A program made the position numbers and the translations under genes. From Cerasicoccus sp. TK19100 (GTDB lineage Bacteria; Verrucomicrobiota; Verrucomicrobiia; Opitutales; Cerasicoccaceae), in assembly GCF_027257155.1 (NCBI RefSeq), contig NZ_JAPWDU010000007.1, positions 186,001 through 250,000 on the forward strand: a stretch of DNA of 64,000 nucleotides, read 5' to 3'. Shown one piece after another: positions 24,301 through 33,135 of this stretch. Each line of letters starts with the position of its first letter. Positions within the stretch are counted from its first letter, which is position 1. The notes under the pieces were generated by a model. It was not told where the DNA came from, made no database searches, and worked only from the letters and a program-made list of their open reading frames with translations.

Positions 24301-24445
24301 TGCCACGAATACGCTTGGCGTGACGGACGACCAGTCTCAGAATCAAACTAAAGATCAGAAGAATCAGGATACTGCGCGCGCTGTTGGCGGCTTATTGCAA
24401 GGCATCCTGAATCAGCAGAAAAAGAAAGACGACAGCTCTCAATAA
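21317..24445 (+). CDS. Large AsmA-like envelope protein
   Basis: 1042 residues with one N-terminal membrane helix (KFLKVILILAVLLILVVVIAAVVVT in part, about 4-28) and the rest outside the inner membrane. The mature part is long, repetitive beta-strand sequence with the features of AsmA/TamB-like proteins: VQDLEIEKNGALIKLGDLQL near the start, and FSFKGEAKGDAPTLGQLADL, LDLKGGPGVVR and NGQITYQKDVPLTQQPMKIS near the C terminus. A Pro/Thr/Ala linker lies at about 655-680. Such proteins are thought to bridge the periplasm and move phospholipids or shape the outer membrane. The stop overlaps the next start by one base. The last 40 residues are Gln/Asp/Lys-rich. Confidence 0.78.
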   Translation: MKKFLKVILILAVLLILVVVIAAVVVTRPGFQKSIFLSSMEGKVDKVQVETLSAGMSKVDVQDLEIEKNGALIKLGDLQLQYSLWDFVFGKELRIDELVIDKLYVDTTKMKPSGDKSDDDEPSVEGGAPKFEGIFDNAEIPLKIYLGKADINGQVVMPKRQLTFFVTGGDIAPGKEGKLTLKGDLIDQTPGAAAGKLAVNGELKLNQTSEQKLDRVSFVGDISASGGALSKPATLTIAASAEDKSETEEYILTLSRDNKQLAQLDSTYTPATESLVGGMTADVDRATLEPFLMGADLPDFALTMNEKFTLDGKAEQFVVGGKLQLDLRNLAQWKPELANVGGGTLTANLQSTLQSKQVLLETLDANFVTTSGRKLLALELKRKFTVKIVDGKPQLDGQSGELLTIDLQSLPIEWLNPFLKGMSLDGDEMTGGASITAQSDSNFTVTSTKPWSVTSLSLAKDGQPVLKSVNIALTPNIVIDEKDLQLKLDALSLTSGGKNLLSGSVDYSANMENAADTANVSLNLSGDLANLLAQPVLEKYAGLAGGQYSLNGKVTPASGGVAVDASLALTDLTLKESYDRLARATLSLKGTVDGAEKIDLQGPLNIKGSSLVSDANLVAKVDRSGGVNNFDVDLSGQSLSIDQLQMLGKAFKNPQYVAPTAAPAQDMPQPTPTANAQTGPDKVAAWTGNDGTLDINFGRVIMGKSTFQDFEGKLLINDKTLRITPLKAVLNNAPVNAKAIIDFTAGKAKPYTLDADIDLEGLEVGTLTAKDGNPQNAGVTGPFSFKGEAKGDAPTLGQLADLVLFNLDLKGGPGVVRTQGSAVGDAVSGIGAGLGLVSEITSQFGVSAVKENPAVQQVNGMLKAISQKIEYDQISLTANRKENLNVNLSEFVLLSNVNNMMFKGNGQITYQKDVPLTQQPMKISAQLWTRGNQLKLITDLKLAGQQQDSEGFVSGPKFDITGTLSQPDYYSSLASTVLGNLPNIVTSLVGGAANSATNTLGVTDDQSQNQTKDQKNQDTARAVGGLLQGILNQQKKKDDSSQ

Positions 24446-25779
24446 TGCCCCAAAGCCCGGTAATCCAGATTGATGAAAAACTGACTCAAGGTCCCAAGCA
24501 TGACATGGCGTCCGCGCCGTTTCACGTGATGACCAAGCCCATTGGGCCGCTTTGCAATCTGGATTGCGAGTATTGCTTCTACCTCGAAAAGGAGAATCTC
24601 TACGGCTCGAACGAGCGCTTCAAGATGTCTGAGGAGACGCTTGAGGCCTACGTTCGCAATTACATCGAGTCGCAGCCCGAGCACACGGTGACCTTTGCCT
24701 GGCAGGGTGGGGAGCCGACACTGATGGGGGTTAAGTTTTTCCAAAAAGTCGTTGAGTATCAGAAAAAGTATGCCAACGGGCGCACGATTGAGAATGCCCT
24801 GCAGACCAATGGCACCTTACTCGATGAGGATTGGGCGCGCTTTCTTCACGACGAAAATTTCCTCGTCGGCATCAGTATCGACGGCCCGGAGGAGCTGCAC
24901 AACCACTACCGCGTCGATAAGAAAAAGGGTCCGTCCTACGCCAAAGTGATACGCGGCATCGAGCTCGCCAAGAAGTTCAAAGTGGAGTTCAACACCCTGA
25001 CCTGCGTTCACGCGGGCAATGTCGACAAGGCGCTGGACGTTTATAAATTCCTGAAAAACATCGGCAGCGGCTACCTGCAATTTATCCCGATCGTCGAGCG
25101 TCTGCCCGACAAGGATTCGCGCGACATCGGTCTACAGCTCGCGCATCCGCCGGACTTCCGCAATCCGCCCATTGAAAAACGCCCGCCAGTCATGGCGCAT
25201 TGGGCGGTGGACCCGCACAAATATGGCGAGTTTCTTTGCAAAATTTTCGACCGTTGGGTAACGCGCGATGTTGGCAAGACCTACGTGCAGATTATCGACA
25301 TGGCGCTCGGCAAGTGGCTCAATATTCCCGGCGGACTCTGCGTATTTAGCGAAACATGCGGCAAGGCGATGGCCATTGAGCACGATGGCGACGTCTTCGC
25401 CTGTGACCACTACGTTTACCCGCGCTACAAGGTCGGCAACGTGCTGAACCAGTCACTTGGTGCCATCGTGGAAAGCGATGCAATGAAGCAATTTGGGCAG
25501 GACAAAAAGCTTGGCCTGCCGCAGCAGTGCGTGAAGTGCGATGTCCGCTTTGCCTGCCATGGTGAGTGCCCGAAGCATCGCTTTACCTGGACGAAGGATG
25601 GCGAGTTCGGGCTGAATTACCTGTGCCCGAGCTACCTGAAATTCTTCCGCCACATCGATCCGGCGATGCAGATCATGGCTCAGCTTTATCGTAATCGCCG
25701 CGCCCCGGCGGAGATTATGCCGATGCTGAAGAAGGACCCGAAGTTGTTGGATAAGCAACGTGCGGCCAGCCGTCGCTAA
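24445..25779 (+). CDS. Anaerobic sulfatase-maturating enzyme (radical SAM, SPASM)
   Basis: Radical SAM enzyme of 444 residues that oxidises a Cys or Ser of sulfatases to formylglycine. The radical SAM cluster motif is CNLDCEYC, preceded by MTKPIGPL and followed by FYLEKENLY, exactly the anSME pattern; TFAWQGGEPTLMG is the GGE SAM-binding motif. The C-terminal half has the SPASM cysteines (CVFSETCG, FACDHYVYPRYKVGN, CVKCDVRFACHGECP, LCPSY) for two auxiliary clusters. No sulfatase gene is in the window, so its clients are elsewhere. It overlaps the AsmA-like stop by one base and is probably co-transcribed. Sulfatase-rich marine Verrucomicrobia commonly carry such enzymes. Confidence 0.93.
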   Translation: MPQSPVIQIDEKLTQGPKHDMASAPFHVMTKPIGPLCNLDCEYCFYLEKENLYGSNERFKMSEETLEAYVRNYIESQPEHTVTFAWQGGEPTLMGVKFFQKVVEYQKKYANGRTIENALQTNGTLLDEDWARFLHDENFLVGISIDGPEELHNHYRVDKKKGPSYAKVIRGIELAKKFKVEFNTLTCVHAGNVDKALDVYKFLKNIGSGYLQFIPIVERLPDKDSRDIGLQLAHPPDFRNPPIEKRPPVMAHWAVDPHKYGEFLCKIFDRWVTRDVGKTYVQIIDMALGKWLNIPGGLCVFSETCGKAMAIEHDGDVFACDHYVYPRYKVGNVLNQSLGAIVESDAMKQFGQDKKLGLPQQCVKCDVRFACHGECPKHRFTWTKDGEFGLNYLCPSYLKFFRHIDPAMQIMAQLYRNRRAPAEIMPMLKKDPKLLDKQRAASRR

Positions 25780-25822
25780 GATACCTAATGAGGGCAGCGC
25801 AGGCGCGTCCTCGCGCCGCAAG

Positions 25823-25968
25823 CCCATTTGTCAAAGGGCAAATTAATCTGTCCAGCAGGAGCTGGCGGCTTGTCTGGAGACTGCGCCCTACCTTGTTCAG
25901 CTAGATAGCCATTTGCCCAATGGGCAAATCCGAATGCATTCGCATCCGACTGTGAAGCGGGACGCTTC
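25823..25968. repeat. Palindromes in the convergent gap between anSME and fcl
   Basis: The 187-base gap holds ATTTGCCC-AAT-GGGCAAAT (25911-25929), a perfect 8-base stem, plus an earlier variant of the same word (ATTTGTCAAAGGGCAAAT, 25826-25843). A third hairpin, GAAGCG-GGA-CGCTTC (25954-25968), covers the fcl stop. They could terminate either convergent transcript. The copies of ATTTG...CAAAT look like a duplicated element. No gene is seen. Confidence 0.55.
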
Positions 25969-26914
25969 AGGCGCGGAGGGAGCCGTCGGCCATTTCGTCG
26001 AGGAAGGACTGGTAGGTTTGCTTGACGCCGGTACGGAGGTCTATCTTGGGCTCCCAGCCGAGGCTGCGCATGATGGAGGAGTCCATCAGCTTGCGCGGAG
26101 TGCCGTCGGGGCGGTTGGTGTCCCAGACCATCTCGCCTTCGAAGCCCACGGTGTCGCAGACGATTTCTGAAAGTTCCTTGATGGTGACATCGCTGCCGTA
26201 GCCGACATTGACCAAGTCCGGCGGCTCTTCGAGCTCCAGCAGGTAGACGAGGGCGGCGGAGAGATCGTCGACGTGGAGAAACTCGCGCATCGGCGAGCCC
26301 GTTCCCCAAAGGGTGATTTCCTTGGCACCGGACTCCTTGGCTTCGTGGAAGCGGCGGAGCAGGGCGGGCAACACATGGGAATTTTCCCCATGGTAGTTGT
26401 CACGCTGGCCATAGAGATTGGTCGGCATGGCGGAGTGGTATGTCACCCCATATTGACGTCGGTAGTATTCGCAAAGCTTGAGGCCAGCGATCTTGGCGAT
26501 GGCGTAGGCTTCGTTGGTGGGCTCCAGCGGGCCGGTGAGCAGGGCGTCTTCGCGCATCGGCTGCTCGGCGAGTTTTGGGTAAATGCAAGAGCTGCCCAGG
26601 AAAAGCACACGCCCGACGCCATGCTGATAGGCACCGTGGATCAGGTTTTGCTCCAGCGCTAGGTTTTCGTAAATGAACTCGGCCGGGTAGGTGTTGTTGG
26701 CGTGAATGCCGCCGACCTTCGCTGCAGCGATCACGATCACATCCGGCTTTTCGGTGGCGAGGAACTCGTTGACGGCGACTTGATTCGTCAAGTCGAGCTC
26801 GCTGCGGGTGCGCGTAATGATGTTCTGGTAGCCTTTGGCTTGCAGGGCGCGGACGACGCCTGCGCCGACCATGCCGCGGTGCCCGGCAACGTAAATCTTG
26901 GAATCGGAGTTCAT
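25967..26914 (-). CDS. fcl: GDP-L-fucose synthase
   Basis: Bifunctional 3,5-epimerase/4-reductase that turns GDP-4-keto-6-deoxymannose into GDP-L-fucose. About 315 residues from the ATG at 26914 ([19 protein letters not shown]); the open frame upstream lacks family sequence. The extended-SDR motif GHRGMVG is at 11-17. [19 protein letters not shown] is the family's Ser-Ser-Cys-Ile-Tyr-Pro stretch with a catalytic Ser and Cys. The YxxxK pair is in AYAIAKIAG, and [12 protein letters not shown] is highly conserved. It follows gmd on the same strand, 75 bases downstream, so the two-step pathway is together. Confidence 0.95.
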   Translation of the reverse strand: MNSDSKIYVAGHRGMVGAGVVRALQAKGYQNIITRTRSELDLTNQVAVNEFLATEKPDVIVIAAAKVGGIHANNTYPAEFIYENLALEQNLIHGAYQHGVGRVLFLGSSCIYPKLAEQPMREDALLTGPLEPTNEAYAIAKIAGLKLCEYYRRQYGVTYHSAMPTNLYGQRDNYHGENSHVLPALLRRFHEAKESGAKEITLWGTGSPMREFLHVDDLSAALVYLLELEEPPDLVNVGYGSDVTIKELSEIVCDTVGFEGEMVWDTNRPDGTPRKLMDSSIMRSLGWEPKIDLRTGVKQTYQSFLDEMADGSLRA

Positions 26915-26943
26915 GGGATGAGAAACGTTTACGATAAAAAGAA

Positions 26944-26970
26944 GCGGATTACGGAAATTCCGCAATCCGC
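26944..26970 (-). repeat. Hairpin in the gmd-fcl spacer
   Basis: GCGGATTACGGAA and TTCCGCAATCCGC form a 13-base stem with one mismatch around a single A, followed by the related word ATCCGTAAGG. It sits between gmd and fcl inside the operon. It may stabilise the gmd message or attenuate fcl, and belongs to the same style of word-repeat spacer as those in the sucA-sucB-lpdA operon. Confidence 0.6.
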
Positions 26971-26989
26971 ATCCTGAAATCCGTAAGGG

Positions 26990-28021
26990 CTAGAAGCTCT
27001 TGTTGACGCCGGTTGCTTCCTTGTAGGCGTGCTCTTGTTTGGCGAGTTCGAGGTCGGCTTCGGTCATGATTTTGACGAGCTCCTTGAACTTCACCTTGGG
27101 CTCCCAGCCGATTTGCTTCTTGAGCTTGGCGGGGTCGCCGATGAGCAGGTCGACCTCGGAGGGGCGCTCGTAGCGCTTGTCGTAGTCGACATACTTTTCC
27201 CAGTCGAGGTCGAGCAGGTTGAAGGTCTCGATTACGAAGTCGCGGACGCTGTGGGTCTCGTTGGTCGCGCAAACGTAGTCATCAGGCTTATCCTGTTGGA
27301 GCATGAGCCACATGACTTCGACGTATTCCTTGGCGTAGCCCCAGTCGCGCTGGGCGTCGAGGTTGCCGAGGTAAAGCTTGTCCTGCAGGCCCATCTTGAT
27401 GCGGGTCGCGGCACGGGTAATCTTGCGGGTGACGAAGGTCTCGCCGCGGCGCGGGGACTCGTGGTTAAAGAGAATGCCGTTGCTGGCGTGCAGGTTGTAG
27501 GCTTCGCGGTAGTTGACGGTGAGCCAGAACGCAAAGACCTTGGCGCAGCCGTACGGCGAGCGCGGCCAGAAGGGCGTTTCCTCGGTTTGCGGCACGTGTT
27601 GCACCTTGCCAAACATCTCGGAGGAGCTGGCCTGGTAGTAACGGACGTCCTGCGTCAAGCCGGCTTCGCGAATGGCTTCGAGCAGGCGGACGGTGGAGAG
27701 GCCGGTGACGTCGCCAGTGTATTCCGGGCTGTCGAAGGAGACGCGCACGTGGCTCTGGGCACCGAGGTTGTAAATTTCGTCGGGCTTGAGTTCGTAAAGG
27801 AGTTTGGTGATGCGGCTGCCGTCGGCGAGGTCACCGTAGTGCAGGTGCAATTTCGAGCCGTTGACGTGCGGATCGCGGTAAAGGTGGTCGATGCGGTCGG
27901 TATTAAAGGTCGATGCGCGGCGAATGATGCCGTGGACTTCGTAACCTTTTTCCAAGAGCAATTCGGCGAGGTAGGAACCGTCCTGACCGGTGATTCCTGT
28001 TATCAGGGCTTTCTTAGGCAT
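26990..28021 (-). CDS. gmd: GDP-mannose 4,6-dehydratase
   Basis: First enzyme of GDP-L-fucose (and GDP-rhamnose/perosamine) synthesis. The 343 residues begin [28 protein letters not shown], the NADP-binding GxxGxxG of this family. The catalytic triad is seen in [14 protein letters not shown] (Ser-Ser-Glu) and [11 protein letters not shown] (YxxxK). [17 protein letters not shown] and [17 protein letters not shown] are family signatures. Upstream is a 152-base divergent gap to polX that should hold its promoter. With fcl it supplies GDP-fucose, presumably to the polysaccharide locus 15-30 kb away. Confidence 0.97.
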   Translation of the reverse strand: MPKKALITGITGQDGSYLAELLLEKGYEVHGIIRRASTFNTDRIDHLYRDPHVNGSKLHLHYGDLADGSRITKLLYELKPDEIYNLGAQSHVRVSFDSPEYTGDVTGLSTVRLLEAIREAGLTQDVRYYQASSSEMFGKVQHVPQTEETPFWPRSPYGCAKVFAFWLTVNYREAYNLHASNGILFNHESPRRGETFVTRKITRAATRIKMGLQDKLYLGNLDAQRDWGYAKEYVEVMWLMLQQDKPDDYVCATNETHSVRDFVIETFNLLDLDWEKYVDYDKRYERPSEVDLLIGDPAKLKKQIGWEPKVKFKELVKIMTEADLELAKQEHAYKEATGVNKSF

Positions 28022-28173
28022 GATGCTGGTATAGTTATCTTGAGCGTTTTGGCTAGCTCATTTTATTCAATTTTCTTTGAACTTCGGCTGTAGGATTTGT
28101 TCCACTCTGATGGTGCTGAAGAAAGTTAGCGAGTTTGATTGGCAGCACGTCGTTTGTTCATACTGGTTGAAGT

Positions 28174-29916
28174 ATGGAAAAAAGCGAGATTGTCGGCGTT
28201 TTGGAGGAAATTGCGGAGCTGCTGGAGCTCAAGGGCGAAAACCCGTTTAAGGTCCGCGCCTACCAAAGTGGCGCGCGCGCGCTGGAGACGCTGGAGGAGG
28301 ATCTCGGGGCAGTGATCGAGGAGGATCGCCTGGGCAAGATCAAGGGCATCGGCAAGGCGCTGGTGGAGAAAATTACCACACTGCACGAGACTGGCGAGTT
28401 GGAGTATTATGACAAGCTGAAGGCGTCGGTGCCCGAGAGCATGATCGAACTGCTGACGATTCCCAACCTCGGCCCCAAGAAGATTAAAAAACTCCATGAC
28501 GAGCTGGGCATCGACAGTGTGGAATCGCTCAAGGCCGCCTGCGAAGCGGGCAAGGTCGCAGAAATTTCCGGATTTGGCGCGAAAACCGAGCAAAAGCTGC
28601 TGTCGGGCATTGCGAACCGTGAGGCCTATCAGGCGCGGCACCATTGGTGGAAGGCGGCCAGCGTTGCCGAGCCAATCGTGGAGGGCTTGCGGGAGCTGCC
28701 GGAGGTGGAGCGGGCTGAGTCGGCCGGTAGCTTGCGTCGCATGCGTGAGACCGTCGGCGATTTGGACTTTATCGTGGCTTCAACCAAGCCCAAGCCGGTC
28801 ATGGACTGGTTTGTCGGTTTGGATACGGTATCGGAAGTCACTGCCCATGGACATACGAAGTCCAGCGTGCGTTTTCAGGACGGTTTGCAGGCTGATTTAC
28901 GTGTGGTGCCGCCCGAGCAGTTTGCGTTTGCCCTGCTGCACTTTACCGGAAGTAAGGATCATAATGTCCGGATGCGGCAGCGGGCCTTGGAGCGGGGGTG
29001 GTCGCTCTCGGAGTGGGGCTTGTTCGACAAGGATTCGAAGCCGGAAGACCCGGACCGGAAATCCGTCATCGCCGCCGAAACCGAAGAGCAAATTTACGCC
29101 AAGCTCGACATGAAATGGGTTCCGCCCGAGCTCCGCGAGGACCGCGGGGAAATCGAAGCCGGCGAGACGGGTGATTTTCCGCAACTCATTGAGGTAGAAG
29201 ATATTCGTGGCGTGTTTCACAACCACACGACCGCCAGCGATGGCCATAACACCCTGGAGGAAATGACGGTGGCGGCCGAGGAGCTGGGCCTAGAATACCT
29301 GGGTATTGCCGACCACTCCAAGGCGAGCTTTCAGGCCAGCGGGCTGGATGAGGACCGCCTGGCCGCGCAGGTAGAGAAAATTCGTGCGCTGAACGCGAGC
29401 GGCAAGTTCAAGTGCCACGTCTTTGCCGGGAGCGAGGTGGATATCCTGAAGGATGGTTCACTCGACTTCGACGACGATGTGCTGGCGACCTTGGATTACG
29501 TGGTCGCCTCGGTGCACAATGCGCTGACATTGACCGAGGACGAGATGACGAAGCGTATCATCAAGGCGATTGAAAATGAGCACGTCACCATGTTGGGACA
29601 TTTGACCGGGCGTCTGCTGCTGCGCCGTGAGCCTTATGCGGTTAACGTGGGCAAAGTGATCGATGCGGCCATTGCCAATGATACCATTATCGAGCTGAAC
29701 GCGAATCCCTGGCGCTTGGATATGGACTGGCGTCATTGGAAAAACGCCGTGGACAAGGGGCTGCTGTGCGCGATCAACCCCGACGCGCACGATACGGATG
29801 GCCTGGCGTTGTTTGTAGCGGGGATTAACGTGGCGCGTAAAGGCTGGCTGGAGCCGAAGCATATCTTGAACACGCGTCCGCTGGCTGAGGTGAAGCAATA
29901 CTTCGGGGTAGAGTAG
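28174..29916 (+). CDS. polX: DNA polymerase/3'-5' exonuclease PolX
   Basis: Family X polymerase of 580 residues joined to a PHP nuclease, used in gap-filling base excision repair. Order: an 8-kDa-type domain with helix-hairpin-helix motifs ([30 protein letters not shown], about 40-110), then the palm with [19 protein letters not shown] holding two metal-binding Asp residues and ADLRVV the third. The C-terminal PHP domain (about 345-580) has [36 protein letters not shown] and NPDAHD metal ligands. Length and order match bacterial PolX. It stands alone, divergent from gmd. Confidence 0.96.
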   Translation: MEKSEIVGVLEEIAELLELKGENPFKVRAYQSGARALETLEEDLGAVIEEDRLGKIKGIGKALVEKITTLHETGELEYYDKLKASVPESMIELLTIPNLGPKKIKKLHDELGIDSVESLKAACEAGKVAEISGFGAKTEQKLLSGIANREAYQARHHWWKAASVAEPIVEGLRELPEVERAESAGSLRRMRETVGDLDFIVASTKPKPVMDWFVGLDTVSEVTAHGHTKSSVRFQDGLQADLRVVPPEQFAFALLHFTGSKDHNVRMRQRALERGWSLSEWGLFDKDSKPEDPDRKSVIAAETEEQIYAKLDMKWVPPELREDRGEIEAGETGDFPQLIEVEDIRGVFHNHTTASDGHNTLEEMTVAAEELGLEYLGIADHSKASFQASGLDEDRLAAQVEKIRALNASGKFKCHVFAGSEVDILKDGSLDFDDDVLATLDYVVASVHNALTLTEDEMTKRIIKAIENEHVTMLGHLTGRLLLRREPYAVNVGKVIDAAIANDTIIELNANPWRLDMDWRHWKNAVDKGLLCAINPDAHDTDGLALFVAGINVARKGWLEPKHILNTRPLAEVKQYFGVE

Positions 29917-30024
29917 TTTTTGCCGTCAAGGCAGCCTGTATGGTTGTGCTGAATGCGTTGAATGTAAGGTTTGTGTTACGGGAGCTGTTGAGCCTTGTCA
30001 GGCTAGGTGCTTAGCCCTGTTTTG

Positions 30025-31602
30025 ATGCCGCCTACCTGCTCAACTCATTTAGTAGCCGTGTCAAAGAGCAACACACCACCTTTGCAGCCCGATCCGGGGT
30101 CGCCGCAACCTGAGCGCACCGTTCAGGAGTATATTGACGAACGCCCAATCTGGGCCGACGGCACGACCACGCCCACAACGCCGATGACGGTGATGCAGTG
30201 GCGTATCTGGATGTTGGCCACGGCGGGGAAATTCTTCGAGGGCATGGTCGTTTTTATGACGGGCGTGGCGCTGCCGCTGGTCACCGAGGAATTCGCCTTG
30301 AATGCCTCGGACACAGGCTTTGTGACGGCGGCGACGCTGGCCGGTATTTTGGTGGGAGCCTCGGCGCTCGGTGGCTTATCTGACCTGTGGGGGCGCAAGC
30401 GAATGTTCATCCTGGAGATGATTATCTTTACGGTGTTCCTGACGGCGCTTTGCTTTGCACCCAATTTTATTGTGCTAGTGATTTGCCTGTTCGGCGTTGG
30501 CATTGCGCTCGGGTGCGACTACCCGACGGCCCACTTGGTTATTTCGGAAAGTATCCCCACGGTCATGCGCGGTCGGCTGGTGTTGAGTGCATTTGCATTT
30601 CAGGCGGTGGGCGCGTTGGCAGGGACGCTGATTGGGCTGGTACTCCTGATGAAGGACCCGGATGTCGGTGCCTGGCGCTGGATGTATGCCACTGCGATTT
30701 TTCCGGCGATACTGGTGATCATCGGGCGTTTTTATGTGACGGACAGCATCCACTGGCTGGTGTCCAAGGGCCGGATGGAAGACGCGGAGTATGAGACGCA
30801 TCGTCTGCTCAAGCGCCATCCGCAATACCCGAAGCATGTCCGGCTCAAAAGCCCTCATGACGACAGCAAACCCAAGCCGAAATCGAACTACTTTTCGCTC
30901 TTTAACAAGGATAACCGCAAGGCGACTATCCTGGCCTCATTGCCTTGGTTTTTGCAGGATTTGGGCACCTACGGCATTGGCATTTTTACACCGACGATCC
31001 TGGCCGCGATGATCGGTGCCAGGACGCAGGAAAACACGATCAAGGACATCATCCACAACGACATGCTGGCTTCGAAGGGCTCAGCGATCATGGACTTGCT
31101 GTTCGTGTTCGGCATTATCTTTGCCATCTTGCTGGTGGACAAGGTTGGCCGGATAAAACTGCAAATCGTGGGCTTTGTGGGCTGCGCGGTTGGTTTGCTG
31201 TTGGCGGCGTTGTCAATGAATCCAGACGGCAGTAATAATATGCTGCTGCTCTTCGTGGGCTTCATGCTGTTCTTCTTCATGACGAATCTTGGGCCGAATG
31301 CGATGACCTACCTGCTGGCCGGGGAGGTGTTCCCAACGCACGTGCGCGGCATGGGGGCGGGCTTTGCGGCGTCGTTTGCCAAGATTGGTGCGGTGCTCAC
31401 GGCGTTCTTATTCCCGATTTTATTGGCCCATATCGGTACGACCATGCTGCTTTATGCACTGGTGGTGACATCGCTCATTGGTGCCGTGGTCACCTTTGTT
31501 TTTGCCATTGAAACGAAGGGGCTCAGCCTGGAAAGCATTGGGCAAAAGCAAACCGACGAGGAGATCGACCGCGAACGGGAAGCCGATGCGGATCTCGTTT
31601 AA
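30025..31602 (+). CDS. Major facilitator superfamily transporter (sugar-porter type)
   Basis: Twelve membrane helices can be counted. Loop 2-3 has GGLSDLWGRKRMF, the MFS motif A, and the second half has the matching DKVGRIKLQ. TYLLAGEVFPTHVRGMG before helix 11 resembles the sugar-porter signature. An N-terminal cytoplasmic tail of about 50 residues is Pro/Thr-rich. The start is uncertain: ATG at 30025, GTG at 30007 or GTG at 30058 (reading VSKSNTPP) are all possible and none has a clear Shine-Dalgarno. Substrate unknown. A rho-independent terminator follows at 31616-31655. Confidence 0.85.
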   Translation: MPPTCSTHLVAVSKSNTPPLQPDPGSPQPERTVQEYIDERPIWADGTTTPTTPMTVMQWRIWMLATAGKFFEGMVVFMTGVALPLVTEEFALNASDTGFVTAATLAGILVGASALGGLSDLWGRKRMFILEMIIFTVFLTALCFAPNFIVLVICLFGVGIALGCDYPTAHLVISESIPTVMRGRLVLSAFAFQAVGALAGTLIGLVLLMKDPDVGAWRWMYATAIFPAILVIIGRFYVTDSIHWLVSKGRMEDAEYETHRLLKRHPQYPKHVRLKSPHDDSKPKPKSNYFSLFNKDNRKATILASLPWFLQDLGTYGIGIFTPTILAAMIGARTQENTIKDIIHNDMLASKGSAIMDLLFVFGIIFAILLVDKVGRIKLQIVGFVGCAVGLLLAALSMNPDGSNNMLLLFVGFMLFFFMTNLGPNAMTYLLAGEVFPTHVRGMGAGFAASFAKIGAVLTAFLFPILLAHIGTTMLLYALVVTSLIGAVVTFVFAIETKGLSLESIGQKQTDEEIDREREADADLV

Positions 31603-31615
31603 ATCGCTGAGCATG

Positions 31616-31655
31616 AAGCGGGAACAAGGTGCATCATGGCCTGTCCCGCTTTTTT
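31616..31655 (+). terminator. Rho-independent terminator after the MFS gene
   Basis: AAGCGGGA at 31616-31623 pairs with TCCCGCTT, with AAGG/CCT extending the stem across a small bulge, and the 3' arm runs into six T residues (GCTTTTTTG). It is 14 bases after the transporter stop and separates it from ugd. Confidence 0.8.
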
Positions 31656-31744
31656 GTTCGCCAGAGCTGGCCTGATTAACTAGGTCAGCATGCTTTAAAA
31701 AAAAGCGCAACCGCGCTGCTACATCTATTCCTAAAACCCGAACT

Positions 31745-33121
31745 ATGAACATCTGCTGTATTGGAGCCGGTTATGTGGGCGGACCCACGATGGCCATGAT
31801 CGCACTGAAGTGCCCGGAGCACCGTGTGACCGTGGTCGACATTAATGAGAAGCGCATCGCTGCCTGGAACTCCGATGAGTTGCCCGTTTACGAGCCGGGG
31901 CTGGATGATGTTGTGCGTGAAGCGCGCGGGCGTAACCTGTTTTTCTCGACTAGCGTCAATGAGGCGATCGCCGATGCGGACATGATTTTCATTTCCGTCA
32001 ACACGCCGACGAAAACTTACGGCGTGGGCGCTGGCAAAGCGGCGGACTTGAAGTTCATCGAAAAGTGCGCGCGTCAGATTGCCGACGTGGCCAAGGGCAA
32101 CATCATCGTGGTGGAAAAATCCACCCTGCCGGTGCGCACTGCCGAATCGATTCGCCGCATTCTGGAAGGCTGTGGCGGCGACTTCACTTTCCAGGTTTTA
32201 TCCAATCCCGAGTTTCTCGCCGAAGGCACCGCGATGAAAGACCTCAATGAGCCCGACCGTGTGCTCATTGGCGGCGAGCAGACGCCGGAGGGTGAGCAAG
32301 CCGCGCAGACGCTGGTCGATGTTTACGCCCATTGGGTGCCTCGCGAGCGAATTCTGACGACCAATGTCTGGTCTTCAGAGCTTTCCAAGCTGACCGCGAA
32401 TGCCTTTCTGGCGCAGCGCGTTTCGTCGATCAACGCGATCAGCGCACTCTGCGAGGCGACCGAGGCAAATGTGGATGAAGTGGCCCGCGCGATTGGCACC
32501 GATAGCCGCATTGGCCCGAAGTTCCTGAAGAGCTCGGTTGGCTTCGGCGGCTCCTGTTTCCAGAAGGATATCCTGAACCTCGTTTACCTGTGCCAGCATT
32601 TCGGCCTGCCGGAAGTCGCGAACTATTGGGAGCAGGTCATCGTGATGAACGATTACCAGAAAAGCCGCTTCGTCCGTCGCCTGGTGCGCACGCTTTTTAA
32701 CACGGTTTCGGACAAGAAGATCGCGATTCTCGGCTTTGCCTTCAAAAAGGACACCAACGACACCCGCGAATCGCCGGCGATCTACGTTTGCCGCGATCTC
32801 CTGGAAGAGCAGGCGAATGTCCACATCTACGACCCGAAGGTGAAGGCGACTCAGATTTTCGCCGATCTGGCCCAGGCGCAGACGCATTCCGATGGCTCGG
32901 ACAATACCGATGTGGTTGTCGAGGAAGACGCCTACGCCGCTTGTCAAAGCGCTCACGCGGTGGCCATTCTCACCGAGTGGGATCAGTTTAAGGAGCTCGA
33001 TTGGCAGCGCATTTACGATAACATGCTCAAGCCGGCTTTTGTGTTCGACGGGCGTAACGTTCTCGATGTCGACGCTTTGCGAAAAATCGGGTTTGAGGTT
33101 TCCGGCATTGGTCGGGTATAA
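31745..33121 (+). CDS. ugd: UDP-glucose 6-dehydrogenase, animal-like type
   Basis: Oxidises UDP-glucose twice to UDP-glucuronate. The 458 residues start [18 protein letters not shown] and read through [28 protein letters not shown] and [14 protein letters not shown]. The catalytic region is [19 protein letters not shown] with the active-site Cys, and [17 protein letters not shown] is the C-terminal NAD-type domain. These stretches match animal and plant UGDH as I remember it much more closely than E. coli Ugd, including [12 protein letters not shown] and [10 protein letters not shown]. It is 14 bases before glmS, giving a sugar-nucleotide operon. The product feeds the epimerase at 38676. Confidence 0.95.
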   Translation: MNICCIGAGYVGGPTMAMIALKCPEHRVTVVDINEKRIAAWNSDELPVYEPGLDDVVREARGRNLFFSTSVNEAIADADMIFISVNTPTKTYGVGAGKAADLKFIEKCARQIADVAKGNIIVVEKSTLPVRTAESIRRILEGCGGDFTFQVLSNPEFLAEGTAMKDLNEPDRVLIGGEQTPEGEQAAQTLVDVYAHWVPRERILTTNVWSSELSKLTANAFLAQRVSSINAISALCEATEANVDEVARAIGTDSRIGPKFLKSSVGFGGSCFQKDILNLVYLCQHFGLPEVANYWEQVIVMNDYQKSRFVRRLVRTLFNTVSDKKIAILGFAFKKDTNDTRESPAIYVCRDLLEEQANVHIYDPKVKATQIFADLAQAQTHSDGSDNTDVVVEEDAYAACQSAHAVAILTEWDQFKELDWQRIYDNMLKPAFVFDGRNVLDVDALRKIGFEVSGIGRV

Positions 33122-33135
33122 GAAGTCTTTTATTT

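Noticed and set aside
24445-25779. A sulfatase gene next to the maturase
   Set aside because: No C/S-x-P-x-R sulfatase protein was recognised anywhere in the window, so the maturase is not part of a local sulfatase cluster.
33122-33135. A glmS ribozyme in the glmS leader
   Set aside because: Only 14 bases separate ugd and glmS, far too short for the ribozyme.
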